In this document: positions 55,820-64,000 of the stretch, in pieces | Position numbering within the stretch: position 1 is the stretch's first letter | How the letters are laid out: each line of letters begins with the position of its first letter | Assembly: GCA_947498125.1 (NCBI GenBank) | Contig: CANMJH010000001.1 | Span: 558,001-622,000, forward strand | DNA length: 64,000 nucleotides | DNA from: an uncultured Nioella sp. | GTDB lineage: Bacteria; Pseudomonadota; Alphaproteobacteria; Rhodobacterales; Rhodobacteraceae | Direction of reading: 5' to 3' | Notes under the pieces: model-generated | Database searches by the model: none | The model's input: the letters and a program-made list of their open reading frames with translations, nothing else | What the model was told of the DNA's origin: nothing | Program-made: the position numbers and the translations under genes

Positions 55820-56332
55820 ATGAATATCCGTCACGCGACCTACAACGATTTGCCAGCAATTCGCGCGCTACACATTGCCAATTGGCGCACTCATTATCGG
55901 GGCGTGCTTCCTGAGGCGTTTCTCAACTCTCATATTGAGCCCGAGATGGCGCGCAAATGGAACGATGACCGGATCAGGAACGATCTTGTCATCGTCGCTC
56001 AGCTTGGCTCTGACGTGGTTGGGTTCGCGGCGCTCGAAACTGATGATGCGGCTGCTTATCTTGATAATCTGCATGTCGCCGAAGGGCTGCAAGGGCAGGG
56101 CGTCGGGCGCTCTTTGATGGCTGCTGTTCTTGAGGCCGCGATAGACCAACGCGCCTCTGAATTTTGGCTTAAGGTCATTGTCGGCAATACGGCAGCTCTT
56201 CGATTCTATGAGCGCCTTGGCGGAACAGTTTCGACACCCTTTGCAGAAACGCTCATGGGGGTGGGCATAGAATCTCAGCGCGTTACATGGGATGATTTGC
56301 CGTCGCTTAGGGCGCTTCTGTCCCCCAAATAA
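55820..56332 (+). CDS. GNAT-family N-acetyltransferase
   Basis: The 170-residue protein has the GNAT fold: ATYNDLPAIRALHIANWRTHYRG at the N-terminus and the acetyl-CoA motif NLHVAEGLQGQGVGRSLMAAVLE, with IVGNTAALRFYERLGG near the end. The substrate is unknown. The ATG at 55820 is preferred, with AAAGGG upstream; 17 upstream in-frame codons are not conserved. Confidence 0.92.
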   Translation: MNIRHATYNDLPAIRALHIANWRTHYRGVLPEAFLNSHIEPEMARKWNDDRIRNDLVIVAQLGSDVVGFAALETDDAAAYLDNLHVAEGLQGQGVGRSLMAAVLEAAIDQRASEFWLKVIVGNTAALRFYERLGGTVSTPFAETLMGVGIESQRVTWDDLPSLRALLSPK

Positions 56333-56469
56333 GCAGCGCCGAATCCTTTGAGTTTGAAAAATGTGAAATGCGGCGCAAAACCGTGCAAAACGCCGCTTGA
56401 CGGCGGGGCGGCACCAGCCTAGAACCGCCGTCACGCCACGGAGGTCAATGATCAACGGGCGGGCAGTGG

Positions 56470-56546
56470 GCGGTTGTAGCTCAGTTGGTTAGAGTGCCGG
56501 CCTGTCACGCCGGAGGTCGCGGGTTCGAGCCCCGTCAACCGCGCCA
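56470..56546 (+). tRNA. tRNA-Asp (anticodon GTC), copy 1
   Basis: The 77-base gene has a GCGGTTG acceptor stem paired with CAACCGC, an anticodon loop CTGTCAC (GTC), a T-loop TTCGAGC and an encoded CCA. It differs from copy 2 by one base in the D-arm. Confidence 0.97.
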
Positions 56547-56615
56547 TCACTGCCAAACCGATCCATTGACAGGGTCGCCGGGATAAGGTCCGGAACAACG
56601 CCGAAAGGCAAAAGC

Positions 56616-56692
56616 GCGGTTGTAGCTCAGCTGGTTAGAGTGCCGGCCTGTCACGCCGGAGGTCGCGGGTTCGAGCCCCGTCAACCGCGCCA
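56616..56692 (+). tRNA. tRNA-Asp (anticodon GTC), copy 2
   Basis: The 77-base gene lies 69 bases after copy 1 and is identical apart from C instead of T in the D-arm (TCAGCTGG versus TCAGTTGG). It has anticodon GTC and an encoded CCA. Confidence 0.97.
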
Positions 56693-56744
56693 CTTTTCAA
56701 AATTCACTTTTGTTATCTGGGTTGATGCGACGCCGCAGAAATTC

Positions 56745-57617
56745 TTATGGCCGTCCGCGTTTTTCAAAGCGTGGCAGCATGGCTGAAAAATCCGTGCCTT
56801 TTCCGTCTTCTTGCTCGACAAATGTTTCATAAAGACCCATCGCAGTGGCCCCAAGCGGGGTATCGGCATCTGCGGTTTCGGCTGCGGCTTGTGAGAGGCG
56901 CAGATCTTTCAGCATCAGTTCGGATGCAAACCCCGGTTTGTAGCCATTATCCGCCGGGCTTTGGGGGCCAATGCCGGGCGCGGGGCAATAGGCATTCATC
57001 GACCAGCTATACCCGGACGACGTGCTGACAACGTCGAACATGGCTTGTCGATCAAGGCCCAGCTTGTCAGCCAAAGCAAAGGCTTCGCATGTGCCGATCA
57101 TGGTGATCCCAAGGATCATATTGTTGCAGATCTTCGCAGCTTGCCCATTGCCAGCCGGGCCGCAATGAACGGATTTTTGGCCCATGATGTCAAAAAGCGG
57201 TTTAGCAGCGTCATAGCTGGCATCTGATCCTCCAACCATAAAGGTCAAAGTCCCACCTGATGCGCCGCCAACGCCGCCAGACACCGGCGCATCCAAAAAG
57301 CCTACGCCAATGTCCTCGCATTTTTCGGCGACATCGCGCGCGGCGTCGACTTCAACGGTCGAGCAATCAAGAAACACCGCGCCTTTAGACATGGCTGGCA
57401 AAATTTCAGAGGCAACTGCCTTTAGAATTGCGCCATTTGGCAACATGGTGATGACCACATCCTGACCCGAGGCGGCATCTGTGGCCGTTGCGGCTGATGT
57501 TACGCCAGATGGGCAGGGCGCGGCCAAATCGAAGCCAGTTACGTGATGGCCTGCCTTGGACAGGTTTACCGCCATTGGCGCGCCCATATTCCCAAGGCCA
57601 ATAAATCCGATTTTCAT
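56745..57617 (-). CDS. mmsB: 3-Hydroxyisobutyrate dehydrogenase
   Basis: The 290-residue enzyme oxidises 3-hydroxyisobutyrate to methylmalonate semialdehyde in valine breakdown. It has the NAD-binding GFIGLGNMGAPMA, the substrate motif DAPVSGGVGGASGGTL, and the catalytic lysine in GNGQAAKICNNM. The ATG at 57617 opens the conserved MKIGFIGLG; upstream in-frame residues lie in the previous gene. It overlaps the hydrolase stop by 4 bases. Confidence 0.95.
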   Translation of the reverse strand: MKIGFIGLGNMGAPMAVNLSKAGHHVTGFDLAAPCPSGVTSAATATDAASGQDVVITMLPNGAILKAVASEILPAMSKGAVFLDCSTVEVDAARDVAEKCEDIGVGFLDAPVSGGVGGASGGTLTFMVGGSDASYDAAKPLFDIMGQKSVHCGPAGNGQAAKICNNMILGITMIGTCEAFALADKLGLDRQAMFDVVSTSSGYSWSMNAYCPAPGIGPQSPADNGYKPGFASELMLKDLRLSQAAAETADADTPLGATAMGLYETFVEQEDGKGTDFSAMLPRFEKRGRP

Positions 57618-58669
57618 GAAAGCTCTCCCGGCGTGGTCAAATCTAAGGCCGCTTCTCCAAGTGGAAGAAGCATTGCAGAAACATGCATGGCGGGCACCGA
57701 TGTCATATCTGCATGGCGCCAATTTGGTGTGTTGTCTTTGTCGATGATCAGGGCACGGATGCCTTCGATGAAATCCCCATGCTCCATAGCGCGATGCGTG
57801 AAACGATATTCCATGCCCAAAGCGCCTTCAATCGTGTCCAGTGATCTGACACGGTGGATGAGCTCAATCGTGCAAGCAATTGCAATTGGGGAGGTTTTCC
57901 TCATCAATTCGAGCGTTTTTTTAGAAAATTCTGATCCGTCTATAACAAGTGCATTCGCAACATCGCGCAGGGTTTCACCGCGAAATGCCGCGTCGATTTC
58001 CGTCTGTCGCGCAGCCAGCGGCGCATTAGGGATCGGAGCAGCGGCGCGGTCTATGGCTTCCCAATCTCCGGTTTTTGAAAGGGTTTTGATCAGCGCATCC
58101 CATTGATCAAATGGGATGTAGTAATCCGCAAAACCCGCATAAATGGCATCGCCTGGTCCCATACGCGCGGCCGTGACGCCCAGATATTCGCCCATGCGCC
58201 CCGGCGCTCTGGCCAGAATGAGTGAGCCGCCAATGTCAGGAACAAGCCCAACCTTGCATTCCGGCATCGCAATCCGAGTGCTGTCGCATGTAATCCGGTG
58301 CGATCCATGGCAGCCAACGCCAACACCGCCGCCCATAACAAACCCATGCAGGAACGTCACAACCGGTTTGGGGAAGTTAAAAAGCTTGGCATTCATCCGG
58401 TATTCATCGCGCCAAAACCGCCGTCCGTAGTCGAAATCGCCAGCCGAACCAGAGCGGTGCATTTCGGCCAGATCGCCGCCCGCGCAAAAGGCCTTTTCAC
58501 ACGGCAGCCCGTCGATAATGAGGAGCGTGACGGCAGGATCTACTGCCCAAGCATCCAGCGCCTTTTCTATCTCAAGGCACATGTCCCATGTCAGCGCATT
58601 CAGCGCCTGAGGGCGGTTCAGGGTGATGCGGCCGGCCTGACCGTCGATCCTGCACTCAATATCCGTCAT
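57614..58669 (-). CDS. 3-Hydroxyisobutyryl-CoA hydrolase (enoyl-CoA hydratase family)
   Basis: The 351-residue protein has a crotonase fold (LNRPQALNALTWDM, FCAGGDLAEMHRS, GFVMGGGVGVGCHGSHRI) and the extended C-terminal part of 3-hydroxyisobutyryl-CoA hydrolases. It would release 3-hydroxyisobutyrate from its CoA ester. Its position between the acyl-CoA dehydrogenase and mmsB supports this over a plain hydratase. It follows the dehydrogenase directly, with the stop and start codons adjacent. Confidence 0.92.
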   Translation of the reverse strand: MTDIECRIDGQAGRITLNRPQALNALTWDMCLEIEKALDAWAVDPAVTLLIIDGLPCEKAFCAGGDLAEMHRSGSAGDFDYGRRFWRDEYRMNAKLFNFPKPVVTFLHGFVMGGGVGVGCHGSHRITCDSTRIAMPECKVGLVPDIGGSLILARAPGRMGEYLGVTAARMGPGDAIYAGFADYYIPFDQWDALIKTLSKTGDWEAIDRAAAPIPNAPLAARQTEIDAAFRGETLRDVANALVIDGSEFSKKTLELMRKTSPIAIACTIELIHRVRSLDTIEGALGMEYRFTHRAMEHGDFIEGIRALIIDKDNTPNWRHADMTSVPAMHVSAMLLPLGEAALDLTTPGELS

Positions 58670-59815
58670 TTATCCAACTTCCGCCAAAAGCGCCCGGCTG
58701 ATAATCACCCGCATAATTTCATTTGTTCCTTCAAGGATTTGGTGCACACGCAGATCGCGCACGATTTTCTCGATGCCGTAATCAGCCAGATAGCCATATC
58801 CACCATGAAGTTGCAGGCAGTCATTGGCGACCTCGAAACAGACATCGGTTACATAGAGCTTGGCCATGGCGCAGAACTTGGTGGCATCGGGCGCGCCTTG
58901 ATCATATTTCCACGCAGCGTGCCGCAGGAAGGTCCGGGCCGATTGCAGTTTCACTTCCATATCGGCAAGTCGAAATTGCAGGGCCTGAAAGCTGTCGATC
59001 GTGCGACCAAAGGCTTTACGTTCGCCCATGTAACGCAAGGTTTGATCAAGCGCGGCTTGCGCGCCGCCAAGGGCCGCTGCGGCAATGTTCAGCCGTCCGC
59101 CATCCAAGCCGGCCATCGCATAGACAAACCCTTGCCCCTCGTCTCCAACAAGGTTTTCCTGCGGAACAAGGCAATCATCGAATTGCACCTGCGCGGTGGG
59201 CTGCGCCTTCCAGCCCATCTTTTTTTCAAGCGCCCCAAAGCTCAGGCCGGGGGTGCCATCTTCAATCACCAGCGCCGAAATGCCTTTTGGCCCATCATCG
59301 CCGGTGCGAACCATGGTCAGATAGCAATCTGCGTAGGATCCTCCCGAGATGAAGGCCTTTGTGCCATTCAGGCGGTAGGACCCATCGGCCCAATCCGCGC
59401 GAGTTTTCAATGCGGCAGCATCCGAGCCTGATCCGGGTTCTGTCAGGCAATAGGAAAAGAACGTGTCCAGCGTAACGGCCCGTGGAAGCCATTTCTTGCG
59501 TGCATCAATTGAGCCAAATCGGTCGATCATCCCGGCCGACATATTATGGATCGACAAAAGGCAGGCAACGGACGGGCAGGCCATCGCCAGCGCTTCGAAA
59601 ATCAAAGTTGCGTCAAGTCGGGGCAGGGCGGCACCGCCAAATTCCTCAGAAACGTACAAGCCACCAAATCCCAAATCGGCAAGCTCAGGCCAGAGCGTTT
59701 TGGGGATCGTTCCATCTTGTTCCCACTGCGCGGCATGCGGCGCAATTCGGTCCGCTCCAAAATCGCGAGCCATTGAGAAAATCATCTCTTGTTCTTCGGT
59801 AAGGGCGAAATCCAT
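58670..59815 (-). CDS. Acyl-CoA dehydrogenase (probably isobutyryl-CoA)
   Basis: The 381-residue flavoenzyme has the acyl-CoA dehydrogenase layout: MDFALTEEQEMIFSMARDFG, the FAD/substrate motif YCLTEPGSGSDAAALKT, and the C-terminal HQILEGTNEIMRVII, whose glutamate is the usual catalytic base. The neighbours point to isobutyryl-CoA as substrate in the valine pathway. The ATG at 59815 is chosen over one seven codons upstream because it gives the family-typical start. It is first in a three-gene operon. Confidence 0.94.
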   Translation of the reverse strand: MDFALTEEQEMIFSMARDFGADRIAPHAAQWEQDGTIPKTLWPELADLGFGGLYVSEEFGGAALPRLDATLIFEALAMACPSVACLLSIHNMSAGMIDRFGSIDARKKWLPRAVTLDTFFSYCLTEPGSGSDAAALKTRADWADGSYRLNGTKAFISGGSYADCYLTMVRTGDDGPKGISALVIEDGTPGLSFGALEKKMGWKAQPTAQVQFDDCLVPQENLVGDEGQGFVYAMAGLDGGRLNIAAAALGGAQAALDQTLRYMGERKAFGRTIDSFQALQFRLADMEVKLQSARTFLRHAAWKYDQGAPDATKFCAMAKLYVTDVCFEVANDCLQLHGGYGYLADYGIEKIVRDLRVHQILEGTNEIMRVIISRALLAEVG

Positions 59816-59902
59816 AGGGCAGGCCTTTTCTGTCACATAGCAGAATTGAACACCTGTTTAATTATCAGAGCCTGCAGGCCTTAAGCAAGCCGGGCCGTGA
59901 CG

Positions 59903-61036
59903 TCACAAATCGGCATGAAATTCCTCGATCAAGTGGCGCACCACGTCTTGCATCGCCTCATGTTTGGTATTTCCGTTCGCTTGGCTGCCCTGAAAAACCG
60001 CGCGTTGACGATCTGCCGATGTGCCCCGCGCCAGCATTTCTGGCAGGCGGGCAATCTCATTCAAACAGCCAAGTTTTTCGGCGTCTTCTCGGGTCATTTC
60101 AATGAATTCATCGACCAGAGTTTCAAAAGACGCAATCTCGCGCAGACCAAAATCAATCAACCCTTCCGAGGTGCCATAGCGTTGTGCGCGCCAGCGGTTT
60201 TCTTCGATCAGAAAGTTGTCGTATTGCCGCCACCGCTGATTTTTGGCGCGCAACCGAAACAGCATTCGGCTGAGCGTCTGAATAAGCGCGGCGATGGTTA
60301 GCGTGTCTTCGAGTCGTGGGTTTACATCGCAGATCCGCGTTTCCAGCGTTGGGTAATGGGCCGAGGGGCGCAGATCCCACCAGATTTTTGAGCTGTCCTC
60401 GATCACATTGAGATCAACGAGCACGTCAACCGTGCGCTCATAATCGGCAAACGATGGAAAAGTAGGCGGCAGGCCGGTTCTGGGCAAATTGTCAAAAATG
60501 GTCAGCCGGTAGGATGCCAACCCGGTATCCTGACCTTGCCAAAACGGTGACGAGGCCGAAAGGGCCAAAAGGTGCGGCAAGAAGTAGGAAAACTGGTTCA
60601 TGATATCGGTGCGCATATCATCGCCGCCAAGGCCCACATGCACATGCATCCCGCAGATCAGCATGCGGCGCACAACACCGCCAAGATCTTTGGCCAGTGC
60701 ATTATAGCGCTCTTTATCGGTGTGATGCTGATCTTTCCAATCGGCAAATGGGTGGCAAGAGACGGCAATGGGACTAAGCCCAAAACCATCGGCAACCCGC
60801 GCCACACAAGACCGCAATCTCTTCAGATCCTCGCGCGCTTCATGGATGTTTTCGCAAACTTGGGTGCCGATTTCGATCTGACATTGCAGGAATTCGGGGC
60901 TGACCTGGCCTTGTAACTCGGCGCGGCAGGCCTCCATCAACGCTTCGGGCGCGACGGCCAGATCCAGCGTGTCATTATCGACCAGTAGGTATTCTTCTTC
61001 GATTCCAATCGAAAACGGGGGCTCTTGGATGGCCAT
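59903..61036 (-). CDS. Carboxylate-amine ligase (YbdK/GCS2 family)
   Basis: The 377-residue protein is related to plant-type glutamate-cysteine ligase (GCS2): [13 protein letters not shown] at the N-terminus, [22 protein letters not shown] and [14 protein letters not shown]. YbdK proteins have weak glutamate-cysteine ligase activity; the true substrate is not settled. It is on the same strand as the valine operon but 87 bases upstream of it, so it may be co-transcribed or separate. Confidence 0.92.
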   Translation of the reverse strand: MAIQEPPFSIGIEEEYLLVDNDTLDLAVAPEALMEACRAELQGQVSPEFLQCQIEIGTQVCENIHEAREDLKRLRSCVARVADGFGLSPIAVSCHPFADWKDQHHTDKERYNALAKDLGGVVRRMLICGMHVHVGLGGDDMRTDIMNQFSYFLPHLLALSASSPFWQGQDTGLASYRLTIFDNLPRTGLPPTFPSFADYERTVDVLVDLNVIEDSSKIWWDLRPSAHYPTLETRICDVNPRLEDTLTIAALIQTLSRMLFRLRAKNQRWRQYDNFLIEENRWRAQRYGTSEGLIDFGLREIASFETLVDEFIEMTREDAEKLGCLNEIARLPEMLARGTSADRQRAVFQGSQANGNTKHEAMQDVVRHLIEEFHADL

Positions 61037-61190
61037 GTTTCTTACCCTTTCGGTTTTACAGAACGCGCAAGGTCATGGTGGGGGCGAACCGGCCCAATTG
61101 CCAAGCGAAAATTATGTGAAAGAAATTTTGAACTAATCGCGCTGCTGAGCCGACCTATAGGTAATTCGGCCATAAAGAAGAGAGACACCC

Positions 61191-61349
61191 ATGAAACGCC
61201 TCATTCTCAGCACCTTGATCCTTGCAACCACCGCCCAGCTTGCCGCGGCAGATGACCAATCGCGCCCAATGCGGGCCGAGCCGCAGTCGCTGACCGCGCA
61301 AATTGATGGCTTCGCAAGCGCAGGTGGCCTTGGCTCGACCCGCCGTTAA
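61191..61349 (+). CDS. Tiny secreted protein, unknown
   Basis: A 52-residue open frame begins with a signal peptide (MKRLILSTLILATTAQLAAA) and has a short mature part with DDQSRPMRAE. A purine-rich Shine-Dalgarno (AAGAGAGA) lies upstream at fair spacing. It lies between the divergent carboxylate-amine ligase and the convergent cupredoxin. The signal peptide and Shine-Dalgarno suggest a real gene, but there is no recognisable family. Confidence 0.6.
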   Translation: MKRLILSTLILATTAQLAAADDQSRPMRAEPQSLTAQIDGFASAGGLGSTRR

Positions 61350-61397
61350 ACATCAAGCCCGGAATTATCCTTTTTAGCACCAAAGTTTTTTGAAATG

Positions 61398-61425
61398 AAA
61401 AAGGGGGTCGCAATATGCGGCCCCC
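61398..61425 (-). terminator. Intrinsic terminator after the cupredoxin gene
   Basis: A 9-bp stem (61403-61411 with 61417-61425, one G-U pair) is followed on the minus strand by five U. It lies 27 bases past the cupredoxin stop and also faces the small secreted gene. Confidence 0.8.
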
Positions 61426-61451
61426 AATTTATTTGTGTCAAGTTGCGCCGA

Positions 61452-61790
61452 TCAGGTGACGTTGATTGTTCCGCGCATGGCCGGGTGGAAGTTGCACTTA
61501 TATTCAAAGCTTCCGGCGGCGGTGACGGTGATCTCGCCGCTTTCGTTGCGGTTCAGCCGGCCAGTGTCAAAGCTGCCATCCAGCGCGGTGGCCGTGTGGG
61601 GGGCGCTATCGGCATTGGTAAAGCTGATTGTGTCACCCACGGCAACGTCCAGAGTTGCTGGCGAAAAGGCAAAGCCTTCGATGGTCACAGTATGTGCTGC
61701 ATGACCGGCTGCAGAAACGCGGCTGGCGAGGGCAACAAGTGGCGTAGCGGCGAAAATCCCAAGGATGGATCGGCGTGTAATATTTGGCAT
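61452..61790 (-). CDS. Exported cupredoxin (type 1 copper protein)
   Basis: The 112-residue protein has a twin-arginine-like signal (MPNITRRSILGIFAA ... RVSAAGHA). The cupredoxin fold has copper ligands His65 (SAPHTAT), Cys99, His102 and Met105 (KCNFHPAM). The short Cys-X2-His-X2-Met spacing and small size resemble amicyanin and pseudoazurin, electron carriers in the periplasm. GGGAG precedes the ATG. The partner enzyme is not in the window. Confidence 0.93.
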   Translation of the reverse strand: MPNITRRSILGIFAATPLVALASRVSAAGHAAHTVTIEGFAFSPATLDVAVGDTISFTNADSAPHTATALDGSFDTGRLNRNESGEITVTAAGSFEYKCNFHPAMRGTINVT

Positions 61791-61865
61791 TGAAAAACTC
61801 CCGTAAAAAGACAAGTGCGTGAACCTTATCGCGACGCGCCTAAGTTACCAGAGAAAAGTCTTGGG

Positions 61866-62282
61866 TCAGGCGGCTTGCAAAAGCGCGGCGAAGTTGGGTT
61901 CGCTTAGGCCAAGGATGTTCAAACAATCGGCCTCGCTGCGTTGCACCGAAGTAACGACGGAACATACCGAATCCCAAGATCGGCTGATCAGCTTGGCATT
62001 GTCATATGAAATGGGCGTCGGCGCATAATAAACGATCAGCGTTTGCGCAGGCTCGGTAACCATTACTTCTGCGATTTCGGCCTGCAGGGCAAAAAGTTTG
62101 ACATAGTCCTTATCCATGCCCGTAATTGCAGACAGATCCAGCAATTGCTTTTGTCCGGGCCGAAAATCGGGGTGCTCGCGGTAGCTTTTGAAGGACTCCA
62201 TGCCATCATCCATGCGCGTGACGCCTTCAAAGCGCACATAGACTAGCCCGTGATTGGGAAAAATCCGGAAGTAAATCGACAT
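61866..62282 (-). CDS. Unknown protein, possibly STAS-like
   Basis: The 138-residue protein is not recognised. Alternating strands and helices (YFRIFPNHGLVYVRFEGV, QKQLLDLSAITGM, QTLIVYYAPTP) resemble a small STAS/SpoIIAA-like fold by pattern only. It has no signal peptide or membrane helix. It sits between the cupredoxin and mmsA genes on the same strand. Confidence 0.75.
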   Translation of the reverse strand: MSIYFRIFPNHGLVYVRFEGVTRMDDGMESFKSYREHPDFRPGQKQLLDLSAITGMDKDYVKLFALQAEIAEVMVTEPAQTLIVYYAPTPISYDNAKLISRSWDSVCSVVTSVQRSEADCLNILGLSEPNFAALLQAA

Positions 62283-62384
62283 AGAATCCCAATTCTGATG
62301 ACAAAAGCCACGCCCGAGCGGACCCGGGCGTGGCTAAAATTGTTACTAGGATTTGACCAAAAGATCAATAGTTTGGCAGAGGGG

Positions 62385-63884
62385 TCAGTCCATCGCCTTA
62401 AAGTTGAATTCACCGCCTTCTTTGATACCCGAAGGCCAGCGCGATGTTACGGTTTTTGTGCGCGTATAGAATTTGAACGCGTCAGGCCCGTGCTGGTTCA
62501 AATCCCCAAAGCCAGATTTCTTCCAACCGCCAAAGGTGTGGTAAGCCAGCGGCACGGGGATTGGGACGTTGATCCCCACCATCCCGATATTGATCCGCGA
62601 GGCAAAATCACGTGCTGCATCACCGTCACGGGTAAAGATTGCGGTGCCATTGCCGTATTCGTGGTCCATGGCAAGGCCGATAGCCTCTTCGTAAGATCCG
62701 GCGCGAACGGTGGACAAAACCGGGCCAAAGATCTCTTGGCGGTAGATGTCCATGTCTGGCGTTACGCGATCAAAAAGATGTGGCCCGACAAAGAACCCAT
62801 CCTCATAGCCTTGCAGGTTGAAGTCACGCCCATCGACCACCAGCTCGGCACCCTGATCAACGCCAGATTGTACAAGCCGCTCGATGTTTGCTTTGGCGGC
62901 TGCGGTCACAACGGGGCCGTAATCCACGTCATCGCCAGCCGTATAGGGGCCAACTTTCAGTTTTTCGATGCGCGGAACCAGCTTTTCGATCAGCCGGTCG
63001 GCGGTTTCTTCGCCAACAGGAACCGCAACCGAAATTGCCATGCACCGCTCACCCGCCGCGCCATAACCTGCGCCAACCAATGCGTCGGCGGCCTGATCCA
63101 TGTCTGCATCTGGCATGATGATCATGTGGTTTTTCGCGCCGCCAAAACACTGGCAGCGTTTGCCATTGGCGGTCGAGCGGCTGTAAATATATTGCGCAAT
63201 TGGGGTCGAACCGACAAAGCCGACGGCCTGAACAGTCTCGTTATCAAGGATCGCATCAACAGCGTCTTTATCACCGTTAACAACTTGCAGGACGCCATCA
63301 GGCAGACCGGCTTCGGTGCACAGCTCGGCCAGCATCAACGGCACAGACGGGTCGCGTTCCGAGGGTTTCAGGATCATCGCATTGCCGCATGCCAGCGCCG
63401 GGCCCATTTTCCACAGAGGGATCATGGCGGGAAAGTTGAACGGCGTAATGCCTGCAACAACGCCCAAGGGCTGCTTCATCGAATACATGTCGATACCGGG
63501 GCCCGCGCCGTCGGTAAACTCACCTTTCAGAAGATGTGGTGCGCCGGTGCAGAACTCGATCACTTCAAGACCGCGCTGCACATCGCCTTTGGCATCAGGG
63601 ATGGTTTTACCGTGCTCACGGCTAAGCGCCTCTGCCAGCTTATCCATGTCGCGGTTAAGAAGGCTGACAAGCTTCATCATCACCCGTGCGCGTTTTTGCG
63701 GGTTGGTTGCGCCCCAAGCCCGCTGCGCTTCGGCGGCGGCTGCAACGGCTGCGTCCATCTCGTCTTTTGACGCCAGCGCAACTTTGGCCTGAACTTCACC
63801 CGTTGCCGGGTTAAAGACGTCGGCAGTGCGGCCCGAGGTTCCGGCAACACGCTGACCGTTAATATAGTGACCAATCTCTTCCAT
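62385..63884 (-). CDS. mmsA: Methylmalonate-semialdehyde dehydrogenase (CoA-acylating)
   Basis: The 499-residue aldehyde dehydrogenase converts methylmalonate semialdehyde to propionyl-CoA, the last step of the valine pathway encoded nearby. It has TPFNFPAMIPLWKMGPAL, the cofactor motif VGFVGSTPIAQYI, GAKNHMIIMPDAD and the catalytic cysteine near residue 281 in GAAGERCMA. Its genes for the earlier steps lie 5 kb away on the same strand, with four other genes in between. Confidence 0.96.
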   Translation of the reverse strand: MEEIGHYINGQRVAGTSGRTADVFNPATGEVQAKVALASKDEMDAAVAAAAEAQRAWGATNPQKRARVMMKLVSLLNRDMDKLAEALSREHGKTIPDAKGDVQRGLEVIEFCTGAPHLLKGEFTDGAGPGIDMYSMKQPLGVVAGITPFNFPAMIPLWKMGPALACGNAMILKPSERDPSVPLMLAELCTEAGLPDGVLQVVNGDKDAVDAILDNETVQAVGFVGSTPIAQYIYSRSTANGKRCQCFGGAKNHMIIMPDADMDQAADALVGAGYGAAGERCMAISVAVPVGEETADRLIEKLVPRIEKLKVGPYTAGDDVDYGPVVTAAAKANIERLVQSGVDQGAELVVDGRDFNLQGYEDGFFVGPHLFDRVTPDMDIYRQEIFGPVLSTVRAGSYEEAIGLAMDHEYGNGTAIFTRDGDAARDFASRINIGMVGINVPIPVPLAYHTFGGWKKSGFGDLNQHGPDAFKFYTRTKTVTSRWPSGIKEGGEFNFKAMD

Positions 63885-64000
63885 CGGCGTTCATCCCTTT
63901 AATGTCGATATACGGCTTAGGCTGAGTTTACTCTTGCAATAATGCCGAAAGAAGGCCCATGTTTTCAAAATCATTTTGCAAAAACGCAAAGGACGCAATG
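63885..64000. other. Region upstream of mmsA to the window end
   Basis: The last 116 bases hold no coding sequence that I can support. They should contain the mmsA promoter and possibly that of a divergent neighbour beyond the window. Confidence 0.5.

Noticed and set aside
58298-59431. 377-codon open frame opposite the acyl-CoA dehydrogenase and the hydrolase
   Set aside because: It spans two real genes on the opposite strand and shows no domain.
62250-63770. 506-codon open frame on the plus strand opposite mmsA
   Set aside because: mmsA has every expected motif on the other strand; this frame has an unlikely composition rich in Arg, His and Cys.

Overview
The window is ordinary chromosomal DNA from an alphaproteobacterium. 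It most likely belongs to Rhodobacterales (Roseobacter group). Supporting signs are the sarcosine oxidase tail, the purL-bolA-monothiol glutaredoxin run, a fused 1131-residue indolepyruvate:ferredoxin oxidoreductase, the fused double-ATPase peptide ABC transporter, and a valine-degradation cluster with a Rhodobacterales-style MmsA. No phage, integrase, transposase, CRISPR array or toxin-antitoxin pair was seen. Genes are dense, many overlap by 4-8 bases, and many have visible Shine-Dalgarno sequences.

Layout. 1-2.2 kb: end of soxA, soxG with a damaged 3' end, an orphan membrane protein, and iron superoxide dismutase with a clear terminator. 2.4-10 kb: a secreted FAD oxidase, a LOG-family hydrolase, a LysM envelope protein, an Atm1-type ABC exporter and an unrecognised membrane-anchored coiled-coil protein. 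10-15.4 kb: an RND efflux permease and adaptor, with a repeated candidate operator upstream. 15.7-20.1 kb: the yfgM-like/bamB/der outer-membrane-assembly and ribosome-assembly group, followed by a short-chain dehydrogenase. 20.2-23.9 kb: glutaredoxin, BolA, PurL and a zinc-binding GFA-like protein. 24-28.6 kb: a LysR regulator divergent from indolepyruvate:ferredoxin oxidoreductase. 28.7-32.4 kb: TusA, then CcdA, a membrane-inserted serine hydrolase and a cytochrome P450. 32.4-35.9 kb: tpiA and a small Fe-S set (SUF DUF59 protein, SatD, DUF3307 protein, A-type carrier, TfoX-like), with an iron-box-like dyad inside it.

36-46 kb: tgt, several small secreted proteins, a polytopic membrane protein, Lon, two related tiny secreted proteins, a polysaccharide deacetylase, a shortened HU-like protein with acidic ends, a histidine phosphatase and tRNA-Val. 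46.4-53.7 kb: a peptide/opine-type ABC importer (binding protein, two permeases, fused ATPase) and a second binding protein transcribed on its own. 53.9-56.7 kb: an ABC-F ATPase, a GNAT acetyltransferase and two tRNA-Asp genes. 56.7-63.9 kb: valine catabolism. An acyl-CoA dehydrogenase, a 3-hydroxyisobutyryl-CoA hydrolase and 3-hydroxyisobutyrate dehydrogenase form one operon. MmsA completes the pathway 5 kb further along, after a carboxylate-amine ligase, a cupredoxin and two unknown genes.

No large, clearly undescribed system stands out. The most interesting items are: the hydrolase/P450 gene pair, where a membrane hairpin appears to be inserted into the hydrolase fold; the SatD-DUF3307 pair embedded among Fe-S genes with an iron-box-like dyad; the tandem tiny secreted proteins sharing a C-terminal hydrophobic motif; the HU-like protein lacking the DNA-binding arm; and a 23-base tandem duplication that rewrites the end of SoxG. 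Functions are assigned from sequence motifs and recalled family knowledge only; no database search was run.
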